Shown: positions 25,894 through 34,630 of the stretch, one piece after another
How the letters are laid out: the number at the start of each line of letters is the position of its first letter
How positions within the stretch are numbered: position 1 is the stretch's first letter
DNA from: Oscillospiraceae bacterium
GTDB taxonomy: Bacteria > Bacillota > Clostridia > Oscillospirales > Acutalibacteraceae
NCBI GenBank assembly: GCA_902786285.1
Contig: CADABX010000009.1
Coordinates: 23,552-87,551, forward strand
Length of the DNA: 64,000 nt
Reading direction: 5' to 3'
Program-made: the position numbers and the translations under genes
The notes under the pieces: model-generated
What the model was told of the DNA's origin: nothing
The model's database searches: none
Seen by the model: the letters and a program-made list of their open reading frames with translations, nothing else

Positions 25894-27363
25894 ATGCAGC
25901 CTTTGATTTCCGACCCGGCCGCCGCCTTCGGCACGCCGCAGATCGGCGGCAAAACGCCCGAAGAAGCCGCCTTTCTTGCCCGGCTCGTCGCCGTTCAACC
26001 GTCGGCGCGGCAGCTTTCGCACAGCCGTCTTCCCTATTACAGCTTCATCCATTTCGGCATGAACACCATGACGGGGCGCGAATGGGGATTGGGCGACGAA
26101 GCCCTTTCGCTGTTTCACCCCGACGCGCTCGACACTGACGGGTGGTGCCGCGTGCTCAAAGCAAGCGGCAGCCGCGGCGTGATTCTGACCGCGAAGCACC
26201 ACGACGGCTTTTGCCTGTGGGACACAAAAACCACGACCCACAGTGTGATGCACACGCCCTACGGCAAGGACATCCTCGCCCAACTGCGCCAAAGCTGCGA
26301 CAAATACGGCCTGCGTCTCGGCGTCTATCTGTCGCCGTGGGACCGCAACGCGCCGCAGTACGGCACCGAACGCTACAACGATTTCTTTGTCGCGCAGCTC
26401 ACGGAGCTTTGCTCGGGCTACGGCGAATTGTTCGAGGTCTGGTTTGACGGCGCGTGCGGTGAGGGCAAAAACGGCAAAAAGCAGCGCTACGACTGGCAGC
26501 GCTATTACGCCGTGATCCGCAAGCTGCAGCCGAACGCTGTGATCGCCGTCAGCGGACCCGACGTGCGCTGGATCGGCAACGAGGGCGGCAACGTGCGCGA
26601 AAGCGAGTGGAGCGTGGTGGGCGCGCCGGCGATCCTCACGGAAAAGGTTGCCGCGCAGTCGCAGACGGACGAACAGGATCTTAGCTTTGACCGCTGCGAA
26701 GACGACCTCGGCAGCCGGGACGCGCTGAAAGGGGAAACCGACCTCATCTGGAGCCCCGCGGAGGCGGACGTTTCTGTGACGACCGGGTGGTTTTATCACG
26801 ATTGGAAATACTATCTTTTCCGCAAAAAGCGCACGGCAAAGCAGCTCGCCGACATTTATTTCAACACCGTCGGCGGCAACGCGACGCTGCTTTTGAATGT
26901 GCCGCCCGACAAGCACGGCCGCATTTCGCGCCGCGAACAGCGCACGCTCCGGCGGTTTACCGCGCGGACGCAGGCGCCGTTCCGCCATCCGCTGGATGCG
27001 TCCTGTGCCTTGTTGAAAGCGGACGGCACCGTCCTCGACGGCGACGACGTGCAAGCGCTGAAAGACGGCGCGCGCGTCGCGTTCCCGACCGGCGCGTTCG
27101 TTTTGCAGCTGACCTTTGACGGCGCAAAGACCGTGCGCACGCTCTCGCTCAAAGAGGACATCGCTTGCAGCCAGCGCGTGGAACGCTTTTCCGTTTGGGC
27201 CGATACGGCAAAAGGCAAGCTGCAAAAGTTGGAAAGCCACACCGTGATCGGGCGGCAAAAGATCGTGCGGTTCAAACGGCCGGTCAAAGCGCAGGCGGTC
27301 TTTGTCGTGATCGAGCAGGCGAGGGCGGAGCCGGTGATTGCGGAAGCGAAGGCGTTTGGGTAA
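25894..27363 (+). CDS. GH29 alpha-L-fucosidase
   Basis: A 489-residue glycoside hydrolase family 29 enzyme. Typical stretches include FIHFGMNTMTGREWG near the N-terminus, ILTAKHHDGFCLW, GVYLSPWDRN and FEVWFDGACG, where Asp185 is the expected nucleophile. LLLNVPPDKHG also matches the family. The C-terminal part from about 375 looks like an attached beta-sandwich domain. No signal peptide is present, so it should cleave fucosylated oligosaccharides after import; it lies downstream of galactokinase and the secreted FN3 protein. Start chosen from AAAGGAG. The preceding terminator implies partial separation from the FN3 gene, though only 16 nt remain for any separate promoter. Confidence 0.88.
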   Translation: MQPLISDPAAAFGTPQIGGKTPEEAAFLARLVAVQPSARQLSHSRLPYYSFIHFGMNTMTGREWGLGDEALSLFHPDALDTDGWCRVLKASGSRGVILTAKHHDGFCLWDTKTTTHSVMHTPYGKDILAQLRQSCDKYGLRLGVYLSPWDRNAPQYGTERYNDFFVAQLTELCSGYGELFEVWFDGACGEGKNGKKQRYDWQRYYAVIRKLQPNAVIAVSGPDVRWIGNEGGNVRESEWSVVGAPAILTEKVAAQSQTDEQDLSFDRCEDDLGSRDALKGETDLIWSPAEADVSVTTGWFYHDWKYYLFRKKRTAKQLADIYFNTVGGNATLLLNVPPDKHGRISRREQRTLRRFTARTQAPFRHPLDASCALLKADGTVLDGDDVQALKDGARVAFPTGAFVLQLTFDGAKTVRTLSLKEDIACSQRVERFSVWADTAKGKLQKLESHTVIGRQKIVRFKRPVKAQAVFVVIEQARAEPVIAEAKAFG

Positions 27364-27370
27364 AGAAAAA

Positions 27371-27406
27371 GGCAGAGGAAACGGCAGTGCCGATCCTCTG
27401 CTTTTG
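27371..27406 (+). terminator. Intrinsic terminator after the fucosidase
   Basis: Stem GCAGAGGA/TCCTCTGC (27372-27379 with 27394-27401), T-run after it. Confidence 0.8.
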
Positions 27407-27452
27407 TTACGTCGCTCGAGCTCTATCATATTTCCCCCGAAAAAGCAAGCGT

Positions 27453-27862
27453 TTGCATAAAAATAGCGCCCGTAGCGTCGAATACGATGCTGCCGCAGGC
27501 AGCCACCGAAGACGCCGTCCCCAGCGCACGCAGTGCGCGTTGGGGAAGGTGTCAGTGCGCCAAAGCGCACTGACGGAAGGGGGTCGATCGACTGGGCGCG
27601 GACGTTATGGCAATTTAGCCGATCACTGATCGGCGCTACAATGTGGACGGCGAAGAAAAAAGCCGAACACTGATCGGCGCTACAAGGAACGCCCGGAAAA
27701 AAAGGCGGGCGACCACGCAGGGTCGCCCCTACGCGACAAAAACCAAACCGCTTCCCTTCGCGGGTGTGTGTTTCGGCTTTGTAAAACCTGCTTCGCGTCC
27801 CTAGCCCCTAGCCCCTCAATCCCTTCCCTTGTTCTGTTTCGCAACGCTTTTGCATAAAAATA
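27453..27862. repeat. Non-coding repeat cluster between the fucosidase and asnS
   Basis: A gene-free stretch (27364-27989). Its contents are: a 14-nt direct repeat TTTGCATAAAAATA at 27452-27465 and 27849-27862; two strong hairpins (about 27515-27545 and 27550-27573); two near-identical copies of CACTGATCGGCGCTACAA (27624-27641, 27668-27685); a hairpin GGGCGACC/GGTCGCCC (about 27705-27731); and heptamers CCCTAGC CCCTAGC CCCTCAA (27799-27819). The GGGCG(A/G)CC..GG(T/C)CGCCCCTAC module recurs at 63833-63863. No ORF with coding character was seen. It looks like stacked REP-like elements. Confidence 0.75.
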
Positions 27863-27913
27863 TCCACACAGCATTCTTCAAATTGTCGCAACTTCCAAAC
27901 TTCCCGCGAACGC

Positions 27914-27941
27914 TTGATTTTTGAACAAAGTATGCTATAAT
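27914..27941 (+). promoter_or_regulatory. Promoter of asnS
   Basis: TTGATT (27914-27919), 16-nt spacer, TATAAT (27936-27941). The leader is only about 40 nt, so no T-box is present. Confidence 0.7.
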
Positions 27942-27989
27942 ATTTTGTAACTACAGAATGGAAAGACAGGCTCGTTTGGGGGTAATTCT

Positions 27990-29384
27990 ATGAAACGCAC
28001 CGAAATTGCAAAACTTTATGCGTCGCCCGAAAGCTATACGGTGTCGCCCGTCACCGTCTGCGGCTGGATCCGTACCAACCGCGACAGCAAGACGCTCGGC
28101 TTTATGGACGTCAACGACGGCTCCTGCTTCAAGGGCGTGCAGGTCGTGTTTGAGGCGAATAAGGTCGCCGACTTTGCCGCAGTTGCCAAGCTCAACGTCG
28201 GCACCGCCGTCATCGTCACGGGCGATCTGATTTTGACGCCGGAAGCAAAGCAGCCGTTCGAGATCAACGCCAATACCGTGGAGGTTGAAGGCGCGTCCAC
28301 GCCCGACTACCCGCTGCAAAAAAAGCGGCACTCCGTGGAATATCTGCGCACCATCGCGCATCTGCGTCCGCGCACCAATCTCTATTCTGCGGCGTTTCGC
28401 GTGCGGTCGGCAGCGGCGTTTGCGCTGCACCGCTTCTTCAACGAAAACGGCTTTATCTATGCCCACACGCCGCTCATTTCCTGCTCCGACGCCGAGGGCG
28501 CGGGCGAAATGTTCCGCGTGACCACGCTCGATATGGAAAACCCGCCGAGAAACGAGGACGGCACGGTTGATTTCAGCCAGGACTTTTTCGGCAAAAGCGC
28601 GTTTCTGACCGTGTCCGGCCAGTTGCAGGGCGAGATCATGGCGCAGGCGTTCGGCAAGATCTATACCTTCGGTCCGACCTTCCGCGCCGAAAAGAGCTAT
28701 ACCCAGCGCCACGCGGCGGAGTTCTGGATGATCGAACCGGAAATCGCGTTCGCCGATCTGAACGACGATATGGCGCTCGCGGAAGCGATGATCAAATACG
28801 TCATCCGCTATGTGCTCGATACCTGTCCGCAGGATATGGCGTTTCTCAACCAGTTTGTGGACAAGGGCCTGATCGAACGGCTCGAAGCTGTGGCGTCGAG
28901 TGAGTTCGGCCGCGTGACCTACACCGACGCGGTGGAGATTCTCAAACAGCACAACGACCAGTTTGAATACAAAGTGGAGTGGGGCAGCGATCTGCAAACC
29001 GAGCATGAACGGTTCCTCACCGAGCAGGTATTTAAAAAGCCGGTCTTTGTCACCGACTATCCGAAGGAGATCAAGGCGTTCTATATGCGCCTCAATGACG
29101 ACGGCAAAACCGTGGCCGCGTGCGACTGCCTGGTGATGGGCATCGGCGAGATCATCGGCGGCAGCCAGAGAGAGGAGCGCTACGACGTGCTGCTTGACCG
29201 CATCCACGAGCTGGGGCTCAAGGAGGAGGACTACTGGTGGTATCTCGATTTGCGCAAATACGGCGGCACCAAGCACGCCGGCTTCGGTCTGGGCTTTGAA
29301 CGGCTGGTGATGTACCTGACGGGCATCTCCAACATCCGCGACGTTTTGCCGTTCCCGCGTACCACGGGCTCCGCGGATTTCTAA
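27990..29384 (+). CDS. asnS: Asparaginyl-tRNA synthetase
   Basis: A 464-residue class IIb aminoacyl-tRNA synthetase that charges tRNA-Asn. The N-terminal OB-fold anticodon domain ([25 protein letters not shown]) leads to the catalytic core. Motif 2 appears in [21 protein letters not shown] and motif 3 in [15 protein letters not shown]. The body reads like AsnRS ([18 protein letters not shown]) and lacks an archaeal-type AspRS pattern, so asparagine is the expected substrate. Length is normal. GGGGGT precedes the ATG. An aspartate-type aminotransferase follows after 31 nt, a plausible metabolic pairing. Confidence 0.95.
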   Translation: MKRTEIAKLYASPESYTVSPVTVCGWIRTNRDSKTLGFMDVNDGSCFKGVQVVFEANKVADFAAVAKLNVGTAVIVTGDLILTPEAKQPFEINANTVEVEGASTPDYPLQKKRHSVEYLRTIAHLRPRTNLYSAAFRVRSAAAFALHRFFNENGFIYAHTPLISCSDAEGAGEMFRVTTLDMENPPRNEDGTVDFSQDFFGKSAFLTVSGQLQGEIMAQAFGKIYTFGPTFRAEKSYTQRHAAEFWMIEPEIAFADLNDDMALAEAMIKYVIRYVLDTCPQDMAFLNQFVDKGLIERLEAVASSEFGRVTYTDAVEILKQHNDQFEYKVEWGSDLQTEHERFLTEQVFKKPVFVTDYPKEIKAFYMRLNDDGKTVAACDCLVMGIGEIIGGSQREERYDVLLDRIHELGLKEEDYWWYLDLRKYGGTKHAGFGLGFERLVMYLTGISNIRDVLPFPRTTGSADF

Positions 29385-29415
29385 GATTATCTTTTCACAG
29401 TAAGGGGTGCGGCAC

Positions 29416-30708
29416 ATGCCGGATTACAAATCATTGACAAAAGACGAACTGCGGCAGGAACAAAAGGAACTCATGGAGGCCTACCGCAACTATCAGGCGA
29501 TGGGGCTCACGCTCGATATGTCGCGCGGCAAGCCCGGCACCGATCAGCTTTCGGTGTCCAACGGTCTGCTTGACGCGATCACCTCGCGCGACTGGGACGA
29601 CGACAACAACCACTCCCTTCGCTACCTCAACTACGGCCTTTTGACCGGCATTGACGAATGCAAGGAGATTTTTGCCGCGCTGCTGGACGTGCCGATGGAC
29701 AACGTGATCGTCTGCGGCAACTCGAGCCTCAACCAGATGTTTGACTATATCACCCAGTGCATGCTCACCGGGTCCGACGGCACGCCGTGGAAGGATCAGG
29801 GCGAGATCAAGTTCATCTGCCCGTCGCCGGGCTATGACCGCCATTTCGCCATCTGCGAATACTACGGCATCAAGATGATCCCCGTGGCGATGAACGACGA
29901 AGGTCCCGACATGAACGCCGTGGAAACGCTGATTCAGGATCCGTCCGTCAAGGGCATGTTCTGTGTGCCGAAATATTCCAACCCCACCGGCGTGACCTAT
30001 TCCCACAACACCGTCGAGCGCATCGCGGCGATGGAGCCGGCGGCGAAGGATTTTCGCATCATCTGGGACAACGCCTACATCGTCCACGATCTGACGAGCA
30101 AGGGCGACGTGCTGGACAATATCTTTGAATCGCTCCACCGCTACGGCCACGACGATATGGTGATCGAGTTCACCTCCACGTCGAAGATCAGCTTCCCGGG
30201 CGCGGGCGTGGCTGCGCTGGCGGCTTCCGACCGCAATATCCAGATCATCAAAAACCGCCTGAAATATCAGACGATCGGCTACGACAAGCTCAACCAGTAC
30301 CGCCATGTGAAATTTTATAAAAACGTGGACGGCCTCAAAAACTATATGCGGCTGCACCGCAACATCCTCGGTCCGAAGTTCAAGATCGTGCTGTATGAGT
30401 TTGAACACAAGCTCGGCGGTTACAACATCGCCAAATGGTCCAACCCGAAGGGTGGCTATTTCATCAACCTCGACGTCTATCCCGGCACGGCCAAACGCGT
30501 GTGGGAGCTTTGCCGCGACGCGGGCGTGACATTGACCAACGCCGGCGCGACCTATCCCTACGGCATCGACCCGGAGGACAAGAATCTCCGCATCGCGCCG
30601 TCCTATCCGCCGGTGGACGAACTGCTGACAGCGACCAAGCTGCTGTGTCTGTGCGTCAAGATTGCCGCGACGGAAAAGCTTTTGGAGGAGCCGGAAGAAG
30701 AGGACTAA
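29416..30708 (+). CDS. PLP-dependent aspartate aminotransferase-like enzyme
   Basis: A 430-residue PLP enzyme of fold type I. The Schiff-base lysine is Lys257 in STSKISFPGAG. MSRGKPGTDQL near the N-terminus, CPSPGYDRHFAICEYYGI, FCVPKYSNPTGVTYS and WDNAYIVHDL are the expected cofactor and substrate contacts. The overall pattern resembles the Asp aminotransferase subgroup once called alanine-glyoxylate-like (PF12897 as remembered). It probably interconverts aspartate and oxaloacetate in the cytoplasm. ATG 29416 is preferred over GTG 29407 because AGGGG at 29403-29407 fits. It probably shares the asnS transcript. Confidence 0.88.
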   Translation: MPDYKSLTKDELRQEQKELMEAYRNYQAMGLTLDMSRGKPGTDQLSVSNGLLDAITSRDWDDDNNHSLRYLNYGLLTGIDECKEIFAALLDVPMDNVIVCGNSSLNQMFDYITQCMLTGSDGTPWKDQGEIKFICPSPGYDRHFAICEYYGIKMIPVAMNDEGPDMNAVETLIQDPSVKGMFCVPKYSNPTGVTYSHNTVERIAAMEPAAKDFRIIWDNAYIVHDLTSKGDVLDNIFESLHRYGHDDMVIEFTSTSKISFPGAGVAALAASDRNIQIIKNRLKYQTIGYDKLNQYRHVKFYKNVDGLKNYMRLHRNILGPKFKIVLYEFEHKLGGYNIAKWSNPKGGYFINLDVYPGTAKRVWELCRDAGVTLTNAGATYPYGIDPEDKNLRIAPSYPPVDELLTATKLLCLCVKIAATEKLLEEPEEED

Positions 30709-30710
30709 GA

Positions 30711-30742
30711 TTGCAAGATAGCAAGAAGCAAGATAGCAAGAA
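30711..30742. repeat. Short 7/8-nt word repeat
   Basis: GCAAGATA GCAAGAA GCAAGATA GCAAGAA starting 5 nt after the aminotransferase stop. Related in style to the heptamer repeats but alternating 8 and 7 nt. Confidence 0.7.
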
Positions 30743-30785
30743 CGCTGCCGCGGCTGCCGATCATCGGTGCCGCGGTTGTCTTTTT
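30743..30785 (+). terminator. Terminator after the aminotransferase
   Basis: Nested palindrome: CCGCGG arms around CCGATCATCGG, then TTGTCTTTTT. Confidence 0.65.
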
Positions 30786-30795
30786 CGCAGGAGCC

Positions 30796-30824
30796 TTGAA
30801 AAGGGCAGGGCGGTTGTGTATAAT
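30796..30824 (+). promoter_or_regulatory. Promoter of the AT-rich hydrolase
   Basis: TTGAAA (30796-30801), 17-nt spacer, TATAAT (30819-30824). Confidence 0.8.
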
Positions 30825-30873
30825 GGACAGGGAAAAGTGTGAAATAAATCGGGATTTGTGGAGGTGATGTGCC

Positions 30874-31599
30874 GTGTACGTTGAAGAATACGGCAAAGAT
30901 AACAAAAGCGTGATCGTTATGCTTCACGGAGCTAATTTTGTTCATTGTTTCGGGAGACAGTATTCCCTTGCGGAGAAATATCACATTGTTGTTCCACATA
31001 TTATGGGCTTTGGTAAGGAAGCCGGAAGGGTGTTTGACACCGATATTTGCATCCGGGAACTTGCCGGTTATATTCGGTCTATTGACAGTAAAGTACTTTT
31101 GATCGGGTTCTCGCTGGGGGCGCAGCTCGCATTCAAACTGATATCAGAATACCCTGATCTATTCTACGCGGCGATTATAGTGAGTCCGTGGTTGAATAAA
31201 GAACAACCCGAATTATCGGAAGTTCTGCGTATGAACGAAAAGCAGTTTTATTCTTTGAAGAAAAAATGGCTTTGCAACATCATCGGCATGATGAACGGTT
31301 TGCCGTCAGCGCAAAGAAAAGAGTTTGTCAGGCAAATGCAGGAAGTTAAGGTTGAAACGATCAGGAACTCAGTCGATAATGGCATCACCTTTGACGGCGT
31401 TCGAGGATTTGAAAACGTTGACTTTCCTGTTATAGCTCTGGCAGGCGCAAAAGAACAGCAAAGCGTGCTGAACAGTGTAAAAGAAATGGCAGAAAAAAAC
31501 AATAACTGCAGATATGAAATATGGGAAAAAGCGGCGCACAATATTCCGCCGATGTTTTCCAAGCGTTTTAATATACTGATCACGGAAACGGCTCGATAA
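30874..31599 (+). CDS. Alpha/beta hydrolase, AT-rich
   Basis: A 241-residue cytoplasmic alpha/beta hydrolase with a GTG start preceded by GGAGGTGA. VIVMLHGANF gives the oxyanion strand, LIGFSLGAQLAFKL the nucleophile elbow (GFSLG, serine), and EKAAHNIPPMF the C-terminal histidine. The fold fits small esterases or thioesterases; the substrate cannot be told. Base composition is clearly lower in GC than its neighbours and codon choice is relaxed (many AAA, ATT, TTT), suggesting recent acquisition. It has its own promoter and no partner genes. Confidence 0.8.
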   Translation: MYVEEYGKDNKSVIVMLHGANFVHCFGRQYSLAEKYHIVVPHIMGFGKEAGRVFDTDICIRELAGYIRSIDSKVLLIGFSLGAQLAFKLISEYPDLFYAAIIVSPWLNKEQPELSEVLRMNEKQFYSLKKKWLCNIIGMMNGLPSAQRKEFVRQMQEVKVETIRNSVDNGITFDGVRGFENVDFPVIALAGAKEQQSVLNSVKEMAEKNNNCRYEIWEKAAHNIPPMFSKRFNILITETAR

Positions 31600-31712
31600 A
31601 TTCCGGTTTGCGTCGCTGTTTTCGATCACCGCGAAAAGACGACCCAGCCGCCCGACACCCCGCCCGAAAACCCGTAACCAATTAGGTAAGCCAGTTTGTC
31701 AAAGCAACCCGC

Positions 31713-31745
31713 TGTCGACTGATGACTGTCGACTGTTGACTGCAC
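31713..31745. repeat. Heptamer repeat, TGTCGAC class
   Basis: TGTCGAC TGATGAC TGTCGAC TGTTGAC TGCAC in exact 7-nt register, ending just before the SD of the glycosylase gene. The flanking 31600-31712 shows no gene. Confidence 0.85.
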
Positions 31746-31757
31746 CGGAGGTGTCCC

Positions 31758-32258
31758 ATGCCGATCATCCACCCTATCCCGCCCGTCTTTGACGAACACA
31801 GCCGCGTGCTGATCCTCGGCTCGTTCCCATCTGTGAAATCCCGCGAAGCCGCGTTCTTTTACGGCCATCCGCAAAACCGCTTCTGGCGTGTCTTGTCGAA
31901 TCTTTTCGGCGAGCCGGCAGGGGAGACGCCCGAAGAAAAAACCGCCTTCCTCTTGCGGCACCATCTCGCGCTGTGGGATGTGATCCGATCGTGCGAGATC
32001 ACCGGCAGCGCCGACAGCTCCATCCGCAACGCCGTGCCGAATGATCTGTCCGCCGTTTTGCAGGCGGCGCCGGGCGTGCAGATTTTTACCAACGGCAAAA
32101 CCGCCGACCGGCTCTACCGGCAGTATCTGCTGCCCCTCACGGGAAAAGACGCGGTCTGCCTGCCGTCCACCAGCCCCGCCAATGCGCAATGGTCGCTTGA
32201 AAAGCTGCTGGATGCGTGGCAGGTTGTGTGCGATGCCGCGCAAAGGGGAGACATTTGA
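31758..32258 (+). CDS. DNA-deoxyinosine glycosylase (UDG superfamily)
   Basis: A 166-residue member of the uracil-DNA glycosylase superfamily, hypoxanthine-DNA glycosylase type. The first motif LILGSFPSVKSREAAFFYGH with PQNRFWRVL is characteristic of this subgroup, which removes deaminated adenine (hypoxanthine) from DNA. The second motif is in CLPSTSPANAQWS. Length matches. GGAGGTG is the SD. It stands alone behind a heptamer repeat; no other repair gene is nearby. Assignment within the superfamily rests on the first motif. Confidence 0.85.
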   Translation: MPIIHPIPPVFDEHSRVLILGSFPSVKSREAAFFYGHPQNRFWRVLSNLFGEPAGETPEEKTAFLLRHHLALWDVIRSCEITGSADSSIRNAVPNDLSAVLQAAPGVQIFTNGKTADRLYRQYLLPLTGKDAVCLPSTSPANAQWSLEKLLDAWQVVCDAAQRGDI

Positions 32259-32344
32259 GACAAATCTGTTTTTTTTGTTCGAATTTTTAGTTTCGTGCTT
32301 TAACTTATGAAAGTAAATTTAAAGTTTGTTTAAGGTAGCGTGCA

Positions 32345-32491
32345 TATAATCCAATTGTGCAATGGGGAATGTAAGATGTTTTTTTCCGATTTTTCTTCTT
32401 ACAACCCTCCTCTCCATTGCACTCCCCTCTCCTTTCAATTTTATTTTGAAAACAGCACACGCCTGTTCCGGTGTGTGTTGTTTTCGTTTTT
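32345..32491 (+). ncRNA. Candidate structured RNA or leader with terminator
   Basis: The AT-rich stretch 32259-32629 holds no convincing gene. A TATAAT at 32345-32350 lacks a good -35. Downstream, GTGCAATGG (32357-32365) pairs with CCATTGCAC (32414-32422), enclosing a second stem TGTAAGA/TCTTACA (32370-32376 with 32397-32403). A 15-bp G-U-containing terminator stem (32449-32463 with 32470-32484) and a T-rich tail follow. This is a plausible RNA of about 135 nt or a regulated leader of the two-component operon at 32630. It matches no RNA family known to me (not 6S, SRP or T-box by inspection). The remaining 140 nt to the start codon look AT-rich and unstructured. Confidence 0.45.
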
Positions 32492-32629
32492 CAGGGGAAA
32501 ACAAGACGGATTGCGGTTTTTTCGTCACAGTTTTTTTACAATTTATTGTTTATTTTAAGTTTTACAGGTATCCTAAAATAGAATCCGATGAAACGCGGCG
32601 CTTTTTTGTGTGCCGAAAGGAGAACCATC

Positions 32630-33307
32630 ATGAGACTTTTACTTGCCGAAGACGAAAAAGATTTGTCCAAAGCGCTGTGTGCGATCCTCAAGCACAACAA
32701 CTATTCCGTGGACGCTGTCTACGACGGCCAGGACGCGCTGGATTACGGCATGGACGAAAACTACGACGGCATCATCCTCGATCTGATGATGCCCAAAAAG
32801 AACGGCCTCGAGGTGCTCGAAGCGCTGCGCAAGGCCGGGGTGGACACGCCGGTTTTGATTCTCACCGCCAAGGCGGAAACCGAAGACAAGATCCTCGGCC
32901 TCGACAAGGGCGCCGACGACTATCTGACCAAGCCCTTTTCCACCGGCGAGCTGCTTGCGCGCATCCGGGCGATGACGCGGCGCAAAACGGCGTTTACGCC
33001 GAATCTTTTGACGCTGGGCAATCTGTCGCTCAACCGCGAAACGTTTGAGCTGTCCACCGAGCACGCGTCGCTGCGGCTGGGCAACAAGGAGTTCCAGATG
33101 ATCGAGCTGTTGATGGACAATCCCGGCCGGCTGATCTCCACCGAACAGTTTATGGAGCGCATCTGGGGCTATGAGACCGAAGCGGAGATCAACGTCGTGT
33201 GGGTCTATATCTCCTATATCCGTAAAAAGCTCCAGACGCTGCAGGCAAATGTCGAAATCAAAGCGACGCGCGGCGTCGGCTACACGCTGGAGGAAATCAA
33301 ATGCTGA
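32630..33307 (+). CDS. OmpR-family response regulator
   Basis: A 225-residue regulator. The receiver has the AEDEKD acidic pair, phosphoacceptor Asp51 in IILDLMMPKKNG, and the Lys in TKPFST. The effector winged helix (from about 125; LRLGNKEFQMIELLMDNPGRLIS, then NVVWVYISYIRKKLQTL) is OmpR type with RGVGYTLEE at the end. GAAAGGAGA precedes the ATG. It overlaps the kinase by 7 nt and heads an operon with VTC, DUF4956 and Cthe_2159 genes, which are its likely targets. Confidence 0.93.
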   Translation: MRLLLAEDEKDLSKALCAILKHNNYSVDAVYDGQDALDYGMDENYDGIILDLMMPKKNGLEVLEALRKAGVDTPVLILTAKAETEDKILGLDKGADDYLTKPFSTGELLARIRAMTRRKTAFTPNLLTLGNLSLNRETFELSTEHASLRLGNKEFQMIELLMDNPGRLISTEQFMERIWGYETEAEINVVWVYISYIRKKLQTLQANVEIKATRGVGYTLEEIKC

Positions 33308-34539
33308 AACGACTGCAGCGCAAATTTGTCGCCATCGCGATCCTCGCGCTGTTTACGGTTGTGTTTGTGGAGCTGTTTTCGGTCAACGTCGTCAACGTCT
33401 ATCAGCGCGACAGCGACTCCAAAAGCCTGCTTTATCTGATCGCGCAAAACGACGGCGTGCTGCCCAACACGGCGCGTGACGACAGCTTCGGCGCGTTTTG
33501 GAATCCCTTCGGCCGCACAACGGTCACGGTGGAAACGCCCTATGCCACACGCTATTTTGTGGTCAAGCTCCACGGCAACGTGGTGACCGATATTTCCACC
33601 AAGAACATCGCCTCGGTCAGCGACCAGACCGCGTTTGAATACGCCGCCAAGGTCTACGGCGAGGAGCCGGGCTACGGCTTTCTGGACATCTACCGCTATT
33701 ACTATGTGAAGGACGCGGCCACCGGCAATGCGATCATGGTCTTTCTCGATTTTGAACGCGAACTGGAGGAGACCTTCGCGCTGGCCTCGATCTCGTTTCT
33801 TGTGGGCGTGATCTTTGTTATTTTGCTCTCGTTCCCGGTCTATCTGCTCACACGCTCCGCGCTCGCGCCCGTGCGCCGCAGCATCGAGCAGCAAAAGCAG
33901 TTTATCACCGACGCCGGCCACGAATTGAAAACGCCGCTGGCCATCATTTCGGCCGACGCGGACGTACTGGAGATGTGCGAGGGCGAAAACGAATGGGTCA
34001 GCTCCATCAAGAGCCAGACCGTGCGCATGAACACGCTGGTGCGCAATCTGGTGTCGCTGTCCAAGCTCGACGAGATGGCGAGCGATATCGAGCATGTGGA
34101 GTTCAATATCAGCGAAGCGGTGCTCGACACGGCGCTCAACTTTGAGCCGATGGCAAAATCCCGACAGTTGTCGTTCACCCTTGACGTTGCGCCCGATCTG
34201 ACGCTCAAGGGCAACGAGGGCGAGATCCGTCAGCTCGTGTCGATCCTGTGCGACAACGCGCTCAAATATACGAACGAACAGGGCGAGATCAAAATTTCGC
34301 TTTACAAATCCGGCAAAACGCTGACGCTCGACGCCTACAACACCTGCGACGGGATCGAAAAAGAAAAGCTGCCGCATCTGTTCGACCGCTTCTATCGCGC
34401 CGACCCGGCGCGCGCACGGGAGACCGGCGGCTACGGGATCGGCCTGTCGATCGCCAAAGCGATCGTGGAGCGCCACAAGGGCAAGATCAGCGCTTCGTCC
34501 GCGGACGGCAAATCCATTTTATTCCATATCACCCTGTAA
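33301..34539 (+). CDS. Sensor histidine kinase
   Basis: A 412-residue membrane kinase: first helix about 9-30, extracellular sensor of about 120 residues, second helix about 160-185, then dimerisation helix with phospho-His207 in ITDAGHELKTPLA. The N box CDNALKYTN, the DGIEKEKLPHLFDRFYR F box and the GGYGIGLSIAKAI G box are intact. It autophosphorylates and passes phosphate to the regulator encoded just upstream. No recognised sensor domain, so the signal is unknown. Confidence 0.93.
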   Translation: MLKRLQRKFVAIAILALFTVVFVELFSVNVVNVYQRDSDSKSLLYLIAQNDGVLPNTARDDSFGAFWNPFGRTTVTVETPYATRYFVVKLHGNVVTDISTKNIASVSDQTAFEYAAKVYGEEPGYGFLDIYRYYYVKDAATGNAIMVFLDFERELEETFALASISFLVGVIFVILLSFPVYLLTRSALAPVRRSIEQQKQFITDAGHELKTPLAIISADADVLEMCEGENEWVSSIKSQTVRMNTLVRNLVSLSKLDEMASDIEHVEFNISEAVLDTALNFEPMAKSRQLSFTLDVAPDLTLKGNEGEIRQLVSILCDNALKYTNEQGEIKISLYKSGKTLTLDAYNTCDGIEKEKLPHLFDRFYRADPARARETGGYGIGLSIAKAIVERHKGKISASSADGKSILFHITL

Positions 34540-34630
34540 ACAAAACTGAAAGAATTTCTTCCCGCTTTTCAGAACGATTTCAGCATCACCCGATATACTT
34601 GGGGCAACAAAACGAAAGGAGATGCGTGCT

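Noticed and set aside
27942-27989. T-box leader for asnS
   Set aside because: Only about 40 nt separate the start site from the gene, too short for a T-box.
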